A stretch of 64,000 bases of DNA from Akebia trifoliata. Its lineage: Eukaryota; Streptophyta; Magnoliopsida; Ranunculales; Lardizabalaceae. The notes below the pieces were generated by a model that did no database searches, was not told the origin of the DNA, and was given only the letters and a program-made list of their open reading frames with translations. Positions 1 to 12,971 of the stretch are shown in pieces (within the stretch, counting starts at the first letter, position 1; every line of letters starts with the position of its first letter). The position numbers and the translations under genes were made by a program. The stretch covers positions 14,734,760 through 14,798,759 of the forward strand of contig CM030718.1 in the NCBI GenBank assembly GCA_017979445.1. Reading direction: 5' to 3'.

Positions 1-330
1 CCAAGGATTGATGCTTGGCATATCCCCAAGCAAATACATCCCGGAAGTAACCAATTGATGACCGTTGTATGTTCTCTGTCATCCCTAACATTTACTTTTT
101 CTACTACTGCAACCATGTTTAACAGATGTTCGAGATATAAATACTATTGTTGGGGGTGCCTTCTTTTCTCTTCTGTTGCTTAACCTCTTTGGGTCCTCTT
201 CCTCCCTTCAAAGTGGTAGCAAAGAATCTCATTGACATCTCTTGGTCCCCCCGTATTTCTATTGTATTTTTCTTATTGGGGAATCTGGTCACCTGATGAT
301 AGGTAGAGGGGATTGTCATAATGTTGTGAA
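1..330 (-). pseudogene. Ty3/gypsy (Tat-type) pol fragment: protease-RT linker and start of RT
   Basis: Read right to left, this piece begins in the linker after the protease (motif IPSTYHQV inside the open stretch 119-319) and runs toward the reverse transcriptase, reaching DVFAW at 26-40. DVFAW is the usual mark just before the gypsy RT core. The order linker then DVFAW matches Tat-lineage polyproteins. It is the continuation of the minus-strand fragment at 13,406-14,486; the Copia element at 331-13,405 separates the two and has duplicated GTGAA at both edges. It is interrupted by stops and runs off the left edge of the window. The strand and family are well supported; the full extent is unknown. 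Confidence 0.8.
326..330. repeat. Target-site duplication GTGAA, left copy
   Basis: GTGAA here is repeated exactly at 13,406-13,410, directly outside the two Copia LTRs. This fixes the element's ends. Confidence 0.93.
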
Positions 331-753
331 TGTTAGCCCCGATTTCATGGTAGATCTAAAATCCCTTTTTCGAAGCTCTTGAAGTAATCCACTTTGTCTT
401 CAACACGTTTCTTATAGTTAGAAAACGTGACCCACGAACAGATCCGAGTGTGGCAACTAACCAAGACGTGAACAAGTGCTTGATGGAAGTCTTGATCAAA
501 ATTGGTTATATTTAGCTTTGTTTGGTCCTCAAACTTATCACTCTCTCAATCTCTCCTTTAGTCTACATCATCTATTAGAGTGAATCTGAGTTTTAGAAGT
601 GCCAATCAAGATAGAAAAACCGTAGTGAAAGAGTGTGAAAATCAATGGCTAGAGGTATGTTTTTTTTATATAATTTGTGGGTATTTCCAGATTACAATTC
701 TCCTTAAGTTTTTATTTCCGCAATTTTGAGAATCGACTTTCAGTTAATTAACA
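331..753 (+). repeat. Copia 5' LTR
   Basis: It begins TGTTAGCCCC and ends TTAATTAACA, and aligns along its full length with 12,983-13,405. The primer-binding site follows after 2 bases. Confidence 0.93.
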
Positions 754-755
754 TT

Positions 756-767
756 TGGTATCAGAGC
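756..767 (+). promoter_or_regulatory. Copia primer-binding site (initiator tRNA-Met)
   Basis: TGGTATCAGAGC, two bases after the LTR, is the standard plant Copia minus-strand primer site, complementary to the 3' end of initiator methionine tRNA. Confidence 0.93.
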
Positions 768-2005
768 ATTAAAAAACCTCTACCTTGATATTGTTATGCA
801 TTCGAAGTTAGGTAATTCTCTGTTTTGGTCGAAATTTTATTTTAAAATTTTAGTTTGATGCAAATTGGAGTTAGAAATCATTGAGAAATTAGACTTCTAA
901 ATTTTATGTGCTTTTAAATTATAATTTTGGCATTAAAATGATATTTTGAATTGTGTTTTAGCTGCTAGGTTGTGTCGAAATCAGGTTGACAGGATCTGGT
1001 TGAAGGTTGAAGACGAGCAATTTATATAAATAAAAATAAAACTAAATAAATAAATTCTAAAAATTTAGGCATTTATTTAGAAACATGCTTACTTTTTATT
1101 TTATTATTTATTTATTTATGCATGTGATATTTAGTTTGTTTAATTATATGCATTTTATTATAATAATAATAATAATAAAATTTAATTAAGATTGTGCAAA
1201 ACCTAAGTTAATTATCCTCATATTTATATATTTGCATAAATTAATTATTCTACTTAAATTAATTATACAAAATTTTGGATGAGTATATATGGTTTGAAAG
1301 CATGTAATTAAGTGATATGCATAATACATAGTTTATAAATTATGCAATATTTATGCTAAAAATATTGTTTTGCATAATATTAAGTTTAATTATGTAATTT
1401 ATTAAGTTTTATTATGAGAATAATTAAGTGCATAAGATTAAGATAATATACATTTAATTATAGTTAAACTATGCAATATACGAATATTCTTATAAAACTT
1501 AAATTATGTCTAAGTGATTCATATAATTTTAGTTAATTAGAGAAAAACGACAGCATCTTTAATTAAATAAAATTATAATTAATTACGATCACATAAAGTA
1601 AATTTAAACATTAATTGTAGTTAATTATTATTAATATAATAAATTTTATCTCATAATTTTTTTTACTATATTTAGATAATTAATTAGGATAAAATATCAA
1701 ATTAATCATAACTTACCCACAGGAATTATGAATTACGTAAATAATTTAATAGTTTTATCATAAAGTTAATTAAAGATAGAAATTATCAAACTATATCATA
1801 ATATATCCTTAAGATTTATGAATTAAGTAAAATAGTTTGATATATTACATCATAAATAATAAATGAATCTTATTGAATTAAAGATTTAGCCCACAGGCAA
1901 TATTTATGTCATTAAATTCATCCTTAAGCATGTTTTACATTGGTAAAATATGAAATTTTCATTTAGGTCTCAATTTTAACATAAACATGTAATTTTTTAA
2001 TTTAT
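768..2005 (+). other. Copia untranslated leader, very AT-rich
   Basis: There is no open frame of note. From about 1,030 to 1,980 the sequence is dominated by A and T with repeated TTAATTA-type words. It lies between the primer site and gag, where a leader with packaging signal is expected; I see no defined motif. Confidence 0.6.
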
Positions 2006-2790
2006 GAAGCTTCACAAACTGTGAATTTTTCTGATATTCGATGTGATATTCTTGAATTAAAGAGTGATAACTATAAAGTATGGAAAAAGAGAATTCTCCT
2101 TCACTTAGGATGGATGAACATTGATTATGTTATTAGGAAAGATGAACCATCTGTAATTTCTGATACCAATTCTACAGTGGACATTACGCTTTATAAAAAA
2201 TAAGAGCGATCTAATCGCCTCAGTATAATGTTCATTAAGACAAAAATCTTTGTTGGTATTCATAGTTCTGTAGATCAGCATGATAATGTCCAGGACTTGT
2301 TGAAAGTCATTGATAATCAATTCCTCACTTCAGATAAGGCACTCGCAAGTACCCCCTAATCATGAAGTTCTTATCCCGAATGCTTACCAGTGTCAAAGGT
2401 GTACATGAGCACATCATGCATATGAGGGATATTGCAGCTCAATTGAAAAATCTCAAGACTAAAATGTCAAAGTCCTTTCTGGTGCATTACATCTTGAATA
2501 CCCTTCCACATCAATACAGGCCCTTCAAAATCTCTTACAACATACAAAGACAAATGATCAATTAATGAACTCATGACCATGTGTGCTCAAGAGGAATGGA
2601 GACTAATGATGGAATTGAGTGAAAGTGCAATGTTGGTTACACGAGAAAAGGACAAATCTCAGGTTAATCAGAAAGGAAAAGGTAAAATTCCTCCCTAAAC
2701 TGATATCAAGAAAATTTTCAAGTGTTTTTTCTATAAAAAGATAGGATATGTGAAGAAGGAATGCGTCAAATTTAATAAATGATTTGAGGA
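2006..2790 (+). pseudogene. Copia gag pseudogene
   Basis: Frames across this stretch read as a Copia gag of the UBN2 type: a start around SDNYKVWKKRILLHLG, then HIMHMRDIAAQLK and SFLVHYILNTLP, then a decayed zinc knuckle near 2,725-2,780 (spacing as in CxxC..GxxxxxC, with the second cysteine and the histidine replaced by tyrosine). In-frame stops occur at about 2,201, 2,357 and 2,563, among others. Gag forms the particle around the RNA. The true start is unclear; the match begins near 2,010. Confidence 0.8.
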
Positions 2791-2830
2791 CAAAAGTAAT
2801 TCAATCTCGTCCGTTTGTTATGAATCTAAT

Positions 2831-4740
2831 ATGATTAATGTAAATATTAACACATGGTGGATTGATTCTGAATCAACAATCCACATTTTAAATTCCTTAC
2901 AGGGTTTACAAAACCTAAGGAAGCCAGTAGGAAGTGAGCAAAGCATCTTATCCGAAAATAAGATGGACTCACATGTGGAGGCTGTAGAGACATGTTGTTT
3001 AACTTTAAGTAGTGATTTTGTTTAGAGTTAGAAAAGACCTTTTATGTTCCAAGTTTTTCTAGAAACTTGATTTCAATTTCAAGACTTGTACCTTTTGGAT
3101 ATTCCTTTCACTTTTTAAAAACATATTTTATTTTATTTTACAAATCTTATTGTGTTGGGAATGGTATTTTGTCTGATAGTCTTTACTGCATTAATTTACA
3201 AAATAATGCTACTTATAATGCTATGCATGTTCAAATTGACACCAAAATATGTGTTATTAATGAAGATTCCTCTACATTATGGCACCGAAGATTAGGTCAT
3301 ATCTCCATAAAAAGAATTAAAAGATTGGTAAATGATAGGGTACTTAGTATTCTGGATTTTATTGATTTTAAGACTTATGTGAACTGCATAAAGGGAAAGT
3401 AGACTAACAAGTCAAATAAATGTGTTAGTAGAAGTTCGACCATATTAGAAATCATACACACTGATATATATAGTCCAAACATGGACTCACATGGTCAAAA
3501 ATACTTCATTTCATTTATAGATGATTATTCATAATATATGTATCTCTATATGCTTCATAAAAAAAACGAAACATTAAATGCCTTTAAAATCTTTAAGGAT
3601 GAAGTAGAGAAACAATGCGACAAGCAAATTAAGATTGAGAGATCAAATAGAGGTGGAGAATATTATGGTAGATACACAGAAGATGGACAAGCACGTAGGT
3701 TATTTGCAAAGTTTCTTGAAGAGCATGGGATTGTTACCCAATACACCATGCCCGGTTCACTGGACCAGAATGTTGTAGTAGAAAAAAGAAACTGAATATT
3801 ATTGGACATGGTGCGAAGTATGCTAAGCAACTCAATCTTTCTAATTTATTGTGAGTTGCAGCACTTAAGACGATAGTGTATATATTAAACCGAGTTCCAA
3901 CCAAGGTTATTCCTAAAATCAAGTTTGCAACATATGCGCATTTGGGGATGCTCGTTTGAAGTAAGAATCTATAATCAACAAGAAAATATGTTGAACCCAA
4001 AAACCATTAGTTGGTATTTCATTGGATATATTGAAAGATCTAAAGGTTATAGATTTTTTTGTCCATCTTACAGCACTAGGATTGTGGAATCAAGAAAAGC
4101 AAAGTTTCTTGAAAATGACTTGATTAGTAGAGCGATCAAATCAGAACTATAGATTCTGAGAGTTTCAACCTTCCACTTCAGGTGATAGATTGGTTGTTGT
4201 TCATAGCACCCCTCAAGTACAAATTGGTCTTGAACAACCAATCATTGAAGTTCCACAAGATTTTGACAACATTTTAGTAAATTAAATTGTTCAAAAGTTG
4301 CTCAAGACTTTTGAACAATGAGTTGAACCTCATACTTTCGAGGAAGATGATGGTGCTTCATTAAGAAGATCTGCTAGAATTAAAAGGTCAGTAATTCCTG
4401 GTGATTATGTAGTGTATCTGCAAGAATTTGATTACAATATTGAAGTCGAAAATGATCCCGAGTCTTTTTCATAAGCCATGAGTTGTAAATAATCAGAATT
4501 ATGGTACAATGTCATGGAGGAAGAGGTGAATTCTATGAAGAGTAACGGAGTCTAGAACCTTGTTGAGTTGCCTAATAATGCAAAAACTATTAGTTGTAAA
4601 TGGGTCTTTCAGACAAAGAAAGATATTAAGCAATATTGAGAAATACAAGGCAAGACTCGTTGTTAAGGGATTCACTCAGAAAGATGGAATCAATTACATG
4701 GAGACCTTTTCTTTTGATCTAAGAAAGATTTCTTGCGTGC
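2831..4740 (+). pseudogene. Copia pol pseudogene, first part: protease remnant, GAG-pre-integrase, integrase, start of RT
   Basis: In order: a protease-like start (WWIDSESTIHI, 2,855-2,887, where D-S-G/A-A would be catalytic), the pre-integrase zinc region (LWHRRLGHIS near 3,277-3,306, C..C near 3,380), and integrase core (HTDIY, FIDDYS, then RSNRGGEYY). The second catalytic Asp of integrase is read as Asn in RSNRGG. Around 3,925-4,152 is the post-core segment seen in Copia pol (WGCSFEV, GYIERSKGYRFF). The RT begins near 4,560 (KARLVVKGFTQ). The reading is cut at 4,740 by a solo LTR. At least eight stops or shifts are present. Confidence 0.85.
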
Positions 4741-7028
4741 TGTAGACACCCCAATTTGAATGGGCCCATACTCGAAAGGAGTCCAAAAATAACAGTTTTT
4801 CAACAAAATGTGCAAACGGGCCTCAAAGGTCCAAATCACAATTTTTTTGACATTTTAATCAAATCAAGGCCCCTAAGACCTCCCAATGATTTAGTGGACC
4901 CACCAAAGAGACTCGGCATGCTCGCATCTACCCCACTCCACTCAAAATATTGATTTTTCTACAAAATTGGCCAATAGGCCTCCAGGGCCCAAAACATTAA
5001 AAATGGTATTTTGCTTGAGCCGAGGCCCCTAAGACCCCCCCAAATGGTCTAAGGGACCCACCAAAGGGGTTCGAGCCATCCTACACTTGTCCAACCTTCG
5101 CCGCTCCGCCCTTGCATCCAAAAAATACCAAATTTTTGATAAAATTCTCTCACGGGCCTAAAAAGTCCGATTTGCCAACACGTGGCATTTTTTATCAAAT
5201 CAATGATTGCAAAAATCTCAAAAAATTAAAAAATTAAAAAATTAAAAAAATGTGAGACTTGGAATGCTTACCCCCATCTACCTTCCACCACTCCACCTCC
5301 GAATCCGTAAATACCCTAAGCCCATTCAAAGCCCACAAGACCTCAACTCTTTCTAATTTCTCACCTTACCCTCAACCTAAAATCGATCCCATATCATCTA
5401 AACCCTAAAACGAACCTACCCTAAAAAATCCAACCCAAAACAAATCCCATCCAAGCCAAAAGAACCCACAACCCTCCTAAAACCCAAGCCTAATACATTA
5501 AAAGCCCACAAACCACTATTCATACCCTATTCATTATCCAATCCACAACCCTAACCTATTAACCACTACCCACATCAACCAATCACCCTCTCCTTTCATC
5601 TCCCTCATCTAATCACCTACCTCCATCATCATTCTCTAAAAAATCAATCAACCACATCACTTTTCCCTCAAAAATCATCTCAACCCATATCCTATCCTAA
5701 CCTAACCTATCCCCATTCTCTAACATTAACAATCACCCACATCACAACCTATTACCCTACAAACCCTAACCTATCATCATTCTCTAACACCATCAACCAC
5801 CCACATCACAACCTATATCTCTATCCATCACTTTCCTTAAAACACTCCAACAAAATCATCTCAACCCATACCCTCCTCATCATCAACTAACCAACTCATA
5901 CTCTTCTCTCTAATCAAACAACCACCATCAATCAATCAATCAATCTCATCACCTCACTTCTCATCACATATGCCACATGTCTTCACCCCCTTAATCCTCC
6001 CAAAAACTAATCTACCAACCTCTTACACAACCCATTCTCCTAAATCTACACACCTCACATCTTCAACCAACCTAACACTCATTCTCTAAACAACTCCCTT
6101 ACACCCCCATCAACCATCACTCATCTCACCCCACCAAACACTCTACCCAAATGGATTTGGATATGATCCAAACCATTTAGATCTAAACACTACCTATTTT
6201 TACTCATTACACAATTACCCCCACTTCCATTCTAAATTTCATACCCTTCACCTCTAAAACTAATGCCATTGTCCATTCTCTTAACCTTTTACCCCGTTAT
6301 ACCCCTAAACATCCTCCAAGCATATATAAATACCCTTCCCCTCTTTCCAAAAATGGTTACCAAGTCTTACTAAAAAAAAGAAATATAATCTCTACTCATC
6401 TCTCTTCTACTCTCCTACTCTCACAATAATCTTCTAAAAGGATATACACACTCTCTCACATTTTACTAAGGATTCAAGAAGACATAAAAGTTAAAAGAAG
6501 AAGAAAAGAAAATTGAAGATACAAGGTGGGCTCAAAGCACCCCCTCCCCTCTTTTTTCTTCTATACCCTCTCCTCCACCTTCTTCTATTACCCCCTCTCA
6601 TCCTCACTTTGTTTAAAATGAATTTAGGATAAATGGATCTCAAGACTAAGGGTCTATAAGGAGTATCTCTATCAATGGGATGACCCTATGATTGAGCCAA
6701 ATGCAAATCCATACTTAAGGTACAAATGCACACACATGGCACTTTATTTTCATTTTTTTAAAATCAAAATGACCGAGTTCTTTGAGGTTACCATCACGTG
6801 GCAGGGAGAAAAGGGTGCCTAAAACCTTCTCTTTTCTCTAATCGAGCCGTTTACCCCGAATCTCAAGGTTGATTAATCCTTATCGATCGCGAGTCACTAA
6901 AATGCCAAAATGTCATTTTTTTTAAATGTACATCGGGTGACCATTCACATTCACTTACAATATGAATGGTGATGACTCCAATTCTTAGTAGATGTGACTG
7001 TCGTAACAACGAAATCCATGTATCTACA
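4741..7028 (+). mobile_element. Solo LTR of a large-LTR Tat/Ogre-like family (copy S1)
   Basis: It starts TGTAGACACCCCAATTTG and ends GTATCTACA, 2,288 bp, with 5-bp flanks CGTGC (4,736-4,740) and CGTGT (7,029-7,033) that differ by one C-to-T change. It splits the Copia RT between KISC and ALVAHFDL. No internal retroviral region is present, so it is a solo LTR left by recombination. The plus strand is very poor in G from about 5,270 to 6,480. Two more copies lie at 8,313-12,671 and 8,594-10,603, and a scrap at 34,715. Confidence 0.88.
6323..6330 (+). promoter_or_regulatory. TATA box of solo LTR S1
   Basis: TATATAAA sits about 700 bp before the LTR end. The same position is kept in the sister copies (CTATAAATA at 11,916-11,924; TCTATAAATA on the minus strand at 9,321-9,330). 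This conservation supports it as the LTR promoter. Confidence 0.65.
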
Positions 7029-8307
7029 CGTGTTATTTTGGCATTAGTAGCCCATTTTGACTTAGAGTTGCAACAAATGGATGTAAAAATGACACTTTTT
7101 AATGGAGATCTAGAGGAGGAGGTTTACATGAAACAACATGAAGGATTCCCCTCTAGTGATGGTAAGCAATTGGTTGCAAGCTCAAGAAATCCATATAAGG
7201 TTTAAAACAAGCATCCCGCCAATGGTATTTAAAATTCCATAATGTAATTTATTCATTTAGTTTTGTAGAAAATATTATGGATCAATGTATATACCAGAAG
7301 GTCAGTGGGAGTAAATTTATTTTCTTATTTTATATGTAGATGACATTTTGCTAGCTACCAATGATAAGGGTTTGATGCATGAGGTGAAATAATTCATCTC
7401 TAAAAACTTTGATATGAAGGATATGGGTGAAGTGTTTTATGTCATTGGCATTAAGATCCATAAAGACAAATTTCGAGATATCTTAGGTCTGTCATAGAAA
7501 ACCTATATCAATAAGGTTTTAGAGATATTTCGGATGAAGGATTGTTCACTAAGTGTTGCACCCATTGTGAAGGGTGATAGGTTCAATTTGAACCAATGCC
7601 TGAAGAATGGCCTTAAGAGAGAACAAATGAAAAACATTTCATATGCTTCTGTTGTCGGAAGCCTAATGTATGCTCAAGTCTGCACAAGACCTGACATTGC
7701 ATTTGTTGTCAAAATGTTAAGACGATATCAGAGTAATCCAAGTTTAGACCAGTGGAGAGCTGTAAAGAAAGTGATGAGGTATCTTCAAGGAAATAAAAAC
7801 TACATGCTTATATATAGACAGACGGACAATCTAGAACTAATTAGCTACTCAGATTCTGACTTTGATGACTGTGTTGATTCACGCAAATCAACATCAGGAT
7901 ACATTTTTATGATGGCCTGTGGAGCTATATCATGTAGAAGTGTCAAGCAAACCTTGACTACCACTTCCACTATGGAAATCGAGTTCGTTTCTCATTTTGA
8001 GGCTACTTCACTTGGTGTATGGCTTAAGAGTTTCATATTTGGGCTTAGAATTATGGATTTTATCTTTAAGCCATTGAGAATGTATTGTGACAATTCAGCT
8101 GTTGTTTTCATAGCTAAAAATAATAAAAGTGGAAGTTGAAGTAAACATACCAACAATAAGTATTTAGCCATAAGGGAATGTGTTAAAGAAAAGAAAGTGG
8201 TCATTGAGCAAGTTGACACTGAATTGATGATCGCTGATCCTTTGACTAAGGACATGCCACCATTGAAATTCAAGGATCATGTAGTGAATATGGGACTTGG
8301 TTCTATT
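7029..8307 (+). pseudogene. Copia pol pseudogene, second part: RT and RNase H
   Basis: This is the direct continuation of the pol interrupted at 4,740. ALVAHFDLELQQMDVK opens the RT core, the catalytic YVDD is at 7,333-7,344, and the C-terminal RNase H follows in the open stretch 7,534-8,139 (GSLMYAQVCTRPDIAF, then SYSDSDFDD with the catalytic acids, then STSGYIF). It ends near 8,280 with DPLTKDMPP, the usual Copia terminus. Stops near 7,203, 7,388 and 7,495 break the first third. The solo-LTR pair at 8,313 begins shortly after. Confidence 0.88.
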
Positions 8308-8312
8308 ATGTG

Positions 8313-11300
8313 TGTAGACACCCCAATTTGAACGGGCCCTCACTCGAAAGGGCCCAAAAATATTAGCTTCTCAATAAATTTGGCCAACGAGCCTCAAAGG
8401 CCCGAATCATTGAAATGTGGCACTTTTGTAAAAATTGAGGCCCATAAAACCTCCCAATAGGTTAGTAGGCCCACCAAAAGGACTTAGCATGCTCCCGTTT
8501 ACCCCACTCCATTCAAAACATCGATTTTTCGACAAAATTGGCCAACGGGCCTAAAGGGCCCAAATCTCTCGAAAATGGCATTTTGACTGAACCTGTAGAC
8601 ACGTGATTTTGCCATTATGATGATCACATCTACAATGGTTTGGAGTCACCACCATTCATTTTTGTAAGTGGGTGTGAATGGCCACCCGATGTGAATTTTT
8701 TTTAGAAAATGTGACATTTTTGGTATTTGGTGACTCTCGATGGATAAAGATAAATCAACCCTTGAGATTCGGGTAAGCGGCTCGGTTGGAGAAAAGGGAA
8801 AGTGTTAGGCACCCTTTTCTCCCCACTAAATAGTGGTAACCTCAACTCAACTCGGTCATTTTGATTAAAAAAAATACGAAAAACGGTGTGCCACGTGTTG
8901 TGCATTTGTACCCTAGATAGGGGTTCATTTTCGGCTTGATCATAGGGTGATTCCATTGATGGAAATGACCCTTATAGACCTTTAGCCTTGGGGTCTATTC
9001 ATCCTAAAAAATAAAATGAAGGGTAGAGGGTGATAGAAGAGGGAGGAGGAGAGAGTGTAGAAGAGGGAGGGGGGATTGCCTTGAACCCACCTTGTATCTT
9101 CTTTCTTCTTTTCTTCTTCTTGAGTCCTTAGTATTTTATGAAAATACAATTCTTGTATGGTTGAATGAGTAGAGAAAAGATGATGAGAGAGATGAGTGGA
9201 GTATAATAGTTTTTTTTTGTATATGAGACTTGAGGAGGATTGGTGATGGTTGTTAGTAGTGAGAGTTGGAGAGAATTTTGTAGTGAAAGTTGGGGGCCAT
9301 TTTTGGGAAGAGGAGGAGGGTATTTATAGATGTTGAGGAGTTATTATAGGGATATAATGGGGTGAAGTGAAGAAAAAGGGTAGAATGGTTATGAGTTTGA
9401 GAGAGAAGTGGGTGTAATTTAGAGGAGATTGGAGGGTATTTAGGGAAGGGGGGTTAAATGGGTGAGTTTTGACCCAAATGGTTTGGATCCTACCCAACCC
9501 ATTTGGGTGGAGTGTTTGGTGAGGTGAGTTTAAGATGGTGGTTGTGATTAAATGGTATTTGATTTAAGAGAATGGAGGATTTAAAGAGGTGGTTGATGAT
9601 ATTTTGGGAGGGTGAAGGAGATGATGCCATGTGTTAAAGTGGGTGGAAATGAAGGGTTGGGATAGGTTGATGGGAGAGGTTGAGTGTTTGACTTGAGAGG
9701 ATGGTGTAGGTTTAGGTTGTAGATGTAGGTTTTGTAGGGAATGATGAGGGTAGATTAGGGGAAGTATAGGTTAGGGGTGTGGGTAGATGTGTTTGATTTG
9801 AGAGAAAAGGTGATGGGTTGATGTGTGGGTAGATGAGATTTAAAGCAAATTAATGGGGTAGGTAGTTGGGTGAGGGAGGTGAGATGGGGTGATGACATGT
9901 GTCATCTTTTGATGATAAAAGAGTGATTGGTTGATGTGGGTTGTGGTTTATGGGTTAGGGTTGTGGGTTGGATAATGAATTGGATATGGTTAATGATTTG
10001 TGGGCTTTGTAGTGTTAGGCTTGGGTTTTAGAAATGGTTTTGGGTTTTAGGGATTGGTTGAGGGTTGTTTCGAAATGGATTTTGAGGGTATAGGTTGGTT
10101 TTAGATTTTAGGTGATGTGGGATTGATTTTAGGCTAGGGGTAAGATGAGAAATCGATTTAGGAAAGTGTTGAGGGCTTGTGGGCCTTAGGTGGGTCTATG
10201 GTTTTTACGGATACGGAGGAGGAGCGATGGTAGTAGAGGAGGGGTAGGTATCCCGAGTCTCACATTTTTAATTTTTTAATTTTTTTAGATTTTTGCAATC
10301 ATTAGTTTGATCAAAAATGCCACGTGTTGGCGAATCGGGCTTTTTAGGCCCGTTGGTGAAATTTATAAAAAATTTGGCGTTTTTAATTTTTGGAAGCGGG
10401 GCGGTGAATAATGGGAAAGCGTAAGGTAAGCCGAGTCCTTTTGGTGGCCTCCTAAACCATTGAGAGGTCTTAGGGGCCTCGGTTTGGTCAAAATGTCACT
10501 TTTCAACGACTTGGGCCCTTAAGGCCCGTTGGCCCATTTATTTGGAAAATCGATATTTTTGGGCCCTTTCGAGAAGTGACCCGTTCAAATTGAGGTGTCT
10601 ACAGAACCGAGGCCCTTAAGACCACTCAATGGTCTAAGGGACCCATCAAGGGACCGGACCTATCTTACACCGTCCCAACCTTCACTGTTCCACGCTTGCA
10701 TCCAAAAAATCAATAAAATTCTCCGACGGGCCTAAAAAGTTCAATTTGCCAACACGTGGCATTTTTTATCGAACCAACGATTGCAAAAATCTTTAAAAAA
10801 TTAAGAAATTAAAAAACGTAAGACTTGGGATGCCTACCCTTCCTCTACCTTCACCGCTCCACCTCCGAATCCGCAAACACCTTAAGCCCATTCAAGGCCC
10901 ATGAACCCTCAATTCTTCAAAAAACCAACTTATCACCTTATCCTTAACCTAAAATCCATCCCATACCACCTAAACCCTAAAACAAACCTACCCTCAAAAA
11001 CCCAATCCAAAACAAACCTACCCTAAAAAACCCAATCCAAAACAAATCCTATCCAAGCCAAAATAACCCACAACCCTCCTAAACCCCAAGCCCAATACAC
11101 CAAAAGCCCACCAACTACTATCCATACCCAATTCATTATTCAACCCACAACCCCAACCCATTAACTACTATCCACATCAACCAATCACCCTCTCAACATT
11201 AAAAAATGATACATGTCATCATCTCCTTTCACCTCCCTCATCTAATCACCTACCCCCATCATCATTTTCTCTCCAAAATCACCTCAACCCATACCCTACC

Positions 11301-12671
11301 TTAACCTAACCTATCTCTATTCTCTAACATCAACAACCACCCACATCACAACCCATACCCTATACCCCCTAATCTATCATCATTCTCTAATATCATCAAC
11401 CACCTACATCACAATCCATATCTATACCCATCACTTTCCTTAAAACACTCCAACAAAATCATCTCAACCCATACCCCCCTCATCATCAATTAACAAACTC
11501 ATACTCTTCTCTCTAATCAAACAATCACTATCAACCAATCAACTAATCTCATCACCTCACTCTCTCATCACATTTATCACATGTCATCATCATCTTAATC
11601 CTCCCAAAAACTAATCTACCAACCCCTTACATAACCCATTCTCCTAAATTTACACACCTCACCTCTTCAACCAACCTAACACTCATTCTCCAAACAACTC
11701 CCTTACACCCCCATTCCTCTCATCAACCATCACTCATCTCATCCTACTAAACACTCTACCCAAATGGATTTGGATCAAAATCTCACCCATTTTCATTCAT
11801 TACAAAATTATCCTTAATCCCACTCCAAATTTCATACCCCCATCTTTAAAAAAGAATGACATTACCCATTCTCCTAACCTTTCACCCATTATACCTCTAA
11901 GCATCTCCCAAATATCTATAAATACCCCCCTCCTCTTCCCAAAAATGGTTACCCACTATCACTAAGAAAAATCTTACCAATTCTTTCTCACTAATCCTCC
12001 CCAAGTCTCACACAAAAAAATCACATACTACACTCATCTCTCTCATCATCTCTTCTCTACTCCTTCAATCATACAAGAGTTGTATTTTCTTAACTCACTA
12101 AGGACTCAAGAAGACTCAAAAAATAAGAAGGAAGGAAAGAAAAGAAAAAAAAATATTGAAACATCAAGGTGAGTTCTAAGTATACCCCCCCTCTCTCTCT
12201 CTCTCTAACCTTCTCTTTCTCCCTTTTCTATTATCCCCTCTCCTCTTCACTTTATTCAAATGGACTTAGGATGAATGGACCTCAAGGCTAAGGATTTATT
12301 AGGATCTTCTCCTTCAATGAGATGATCCTATGATCGAGTCGAAAGCAAACCCCTATCTAAGGTACAAATGCACCCACGTGACGCTTTATTTTCCTCTTTT
12401 TAATTATCAAATGGCAGAGTTCTTTGAGGTTACCGCCACTTGGCGGGGAGAAAAGAGTGCCTAATACCTTTCATTTTCTCCAACCGAGCTGCTTACCCGA
12501 ATCCCTAGCTTCGATTAGTTCCTTATCCATCGCGAGTCACTAATGCCAAAAATGTCATTTTTTTGAAAATGTACATCGGGTGACCATTCACACCCACTTA
12601 CAACATGAATGGTGGCGACTCTAAACCATAATAGGTGTGGCCGTCGTAATGACGAAAATCACGTATCTACA
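8313..12671 (+). mobile_element. Solo LTR copy S2, interrupted by an inverted sister LTR
   Basis: It starts TGTAGACACCCCAATTTG and ends CGTATCTACA, flanked by ATGTG (8,308-8,312) and ATGTA (12,672-12,676), which differ by one G-to-A change. The two pieces (8,313-8,593 and 10,609-12,671) align with S1, giving a native length near 2.34 kb. The inserted 8,594-10,603 carries its own perfect GAACC duplication. The right piece keeps the C-rich strand, a TATA box at 11,916-11,924 and a CT run at 12,190-12,206. Confidence 0.87.
8594..10603 (-). mobile_element. Inverted solo LTR copy S3 nested in S2
   Basis: On the plus strand it begins TGTAGACACGTG and ends GGTGTCTACA. Read on the minus strand it matches the S1/S2 family from TGTAGACACC to the final CTACA. 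GAACC flanks it on both sides (8,589-8,593 and 10,604-10,608). At 2,010 bp it is somewhat shorter than its sisters. Its plus strand is G-rich because the C-rich strand is inverted. It is the youngest insertion of the three by nesting order. Confidence 0.9.
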
Positions 12672-12971
12672 ATGTAATTTTTCATTGTACGTACAGTGTT
12701 ATTTAATGAAACTCTTATGATTATGATGTTTTCTCCTATTTATGTGCACCTTAATTTATTTTGAGAAACCTCATTTGTGTAGGACCAGAATAAACATAGG
12801 GTTTATTTATTAAGAAATGTTACCACATAAAGTATAATATTAAGAAATAAATACATTGTAATACATAGAAGGTAATACTCGTCATTAGAGGACTTATCGC
12901 CATGATTCATGTATCTATTACTTAATACAGATTATCAATGGATTTGAAATAAGACATTTGTACTGTGGACC
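12672..12971 (+). other. Copia 3' untranslated region
   Basis: This AT-rich stretch lies between the end of the nested LTR and the polypurine tract. No open frame or repeat is visible. Confidence 0.6.

Noticed and set aside
756..767. Possible tRNA gene
   Set aside because: Only the 12-base primer-binding site is present; there is no cloverleaf. The same holds for 38,440-38,451 and 35,488-35,505.
5395..5800. Interstitial telomere array
   Set aside because: CCCTAA words are frequent but irregular and not in tandem; they belong to the C-rich LTR strand.
8702..8956. Minus-strand open frame of 84 codons
   Set aside because: It lies wholly in the inverted solo LTR S3, and its sisters do not keep it open.
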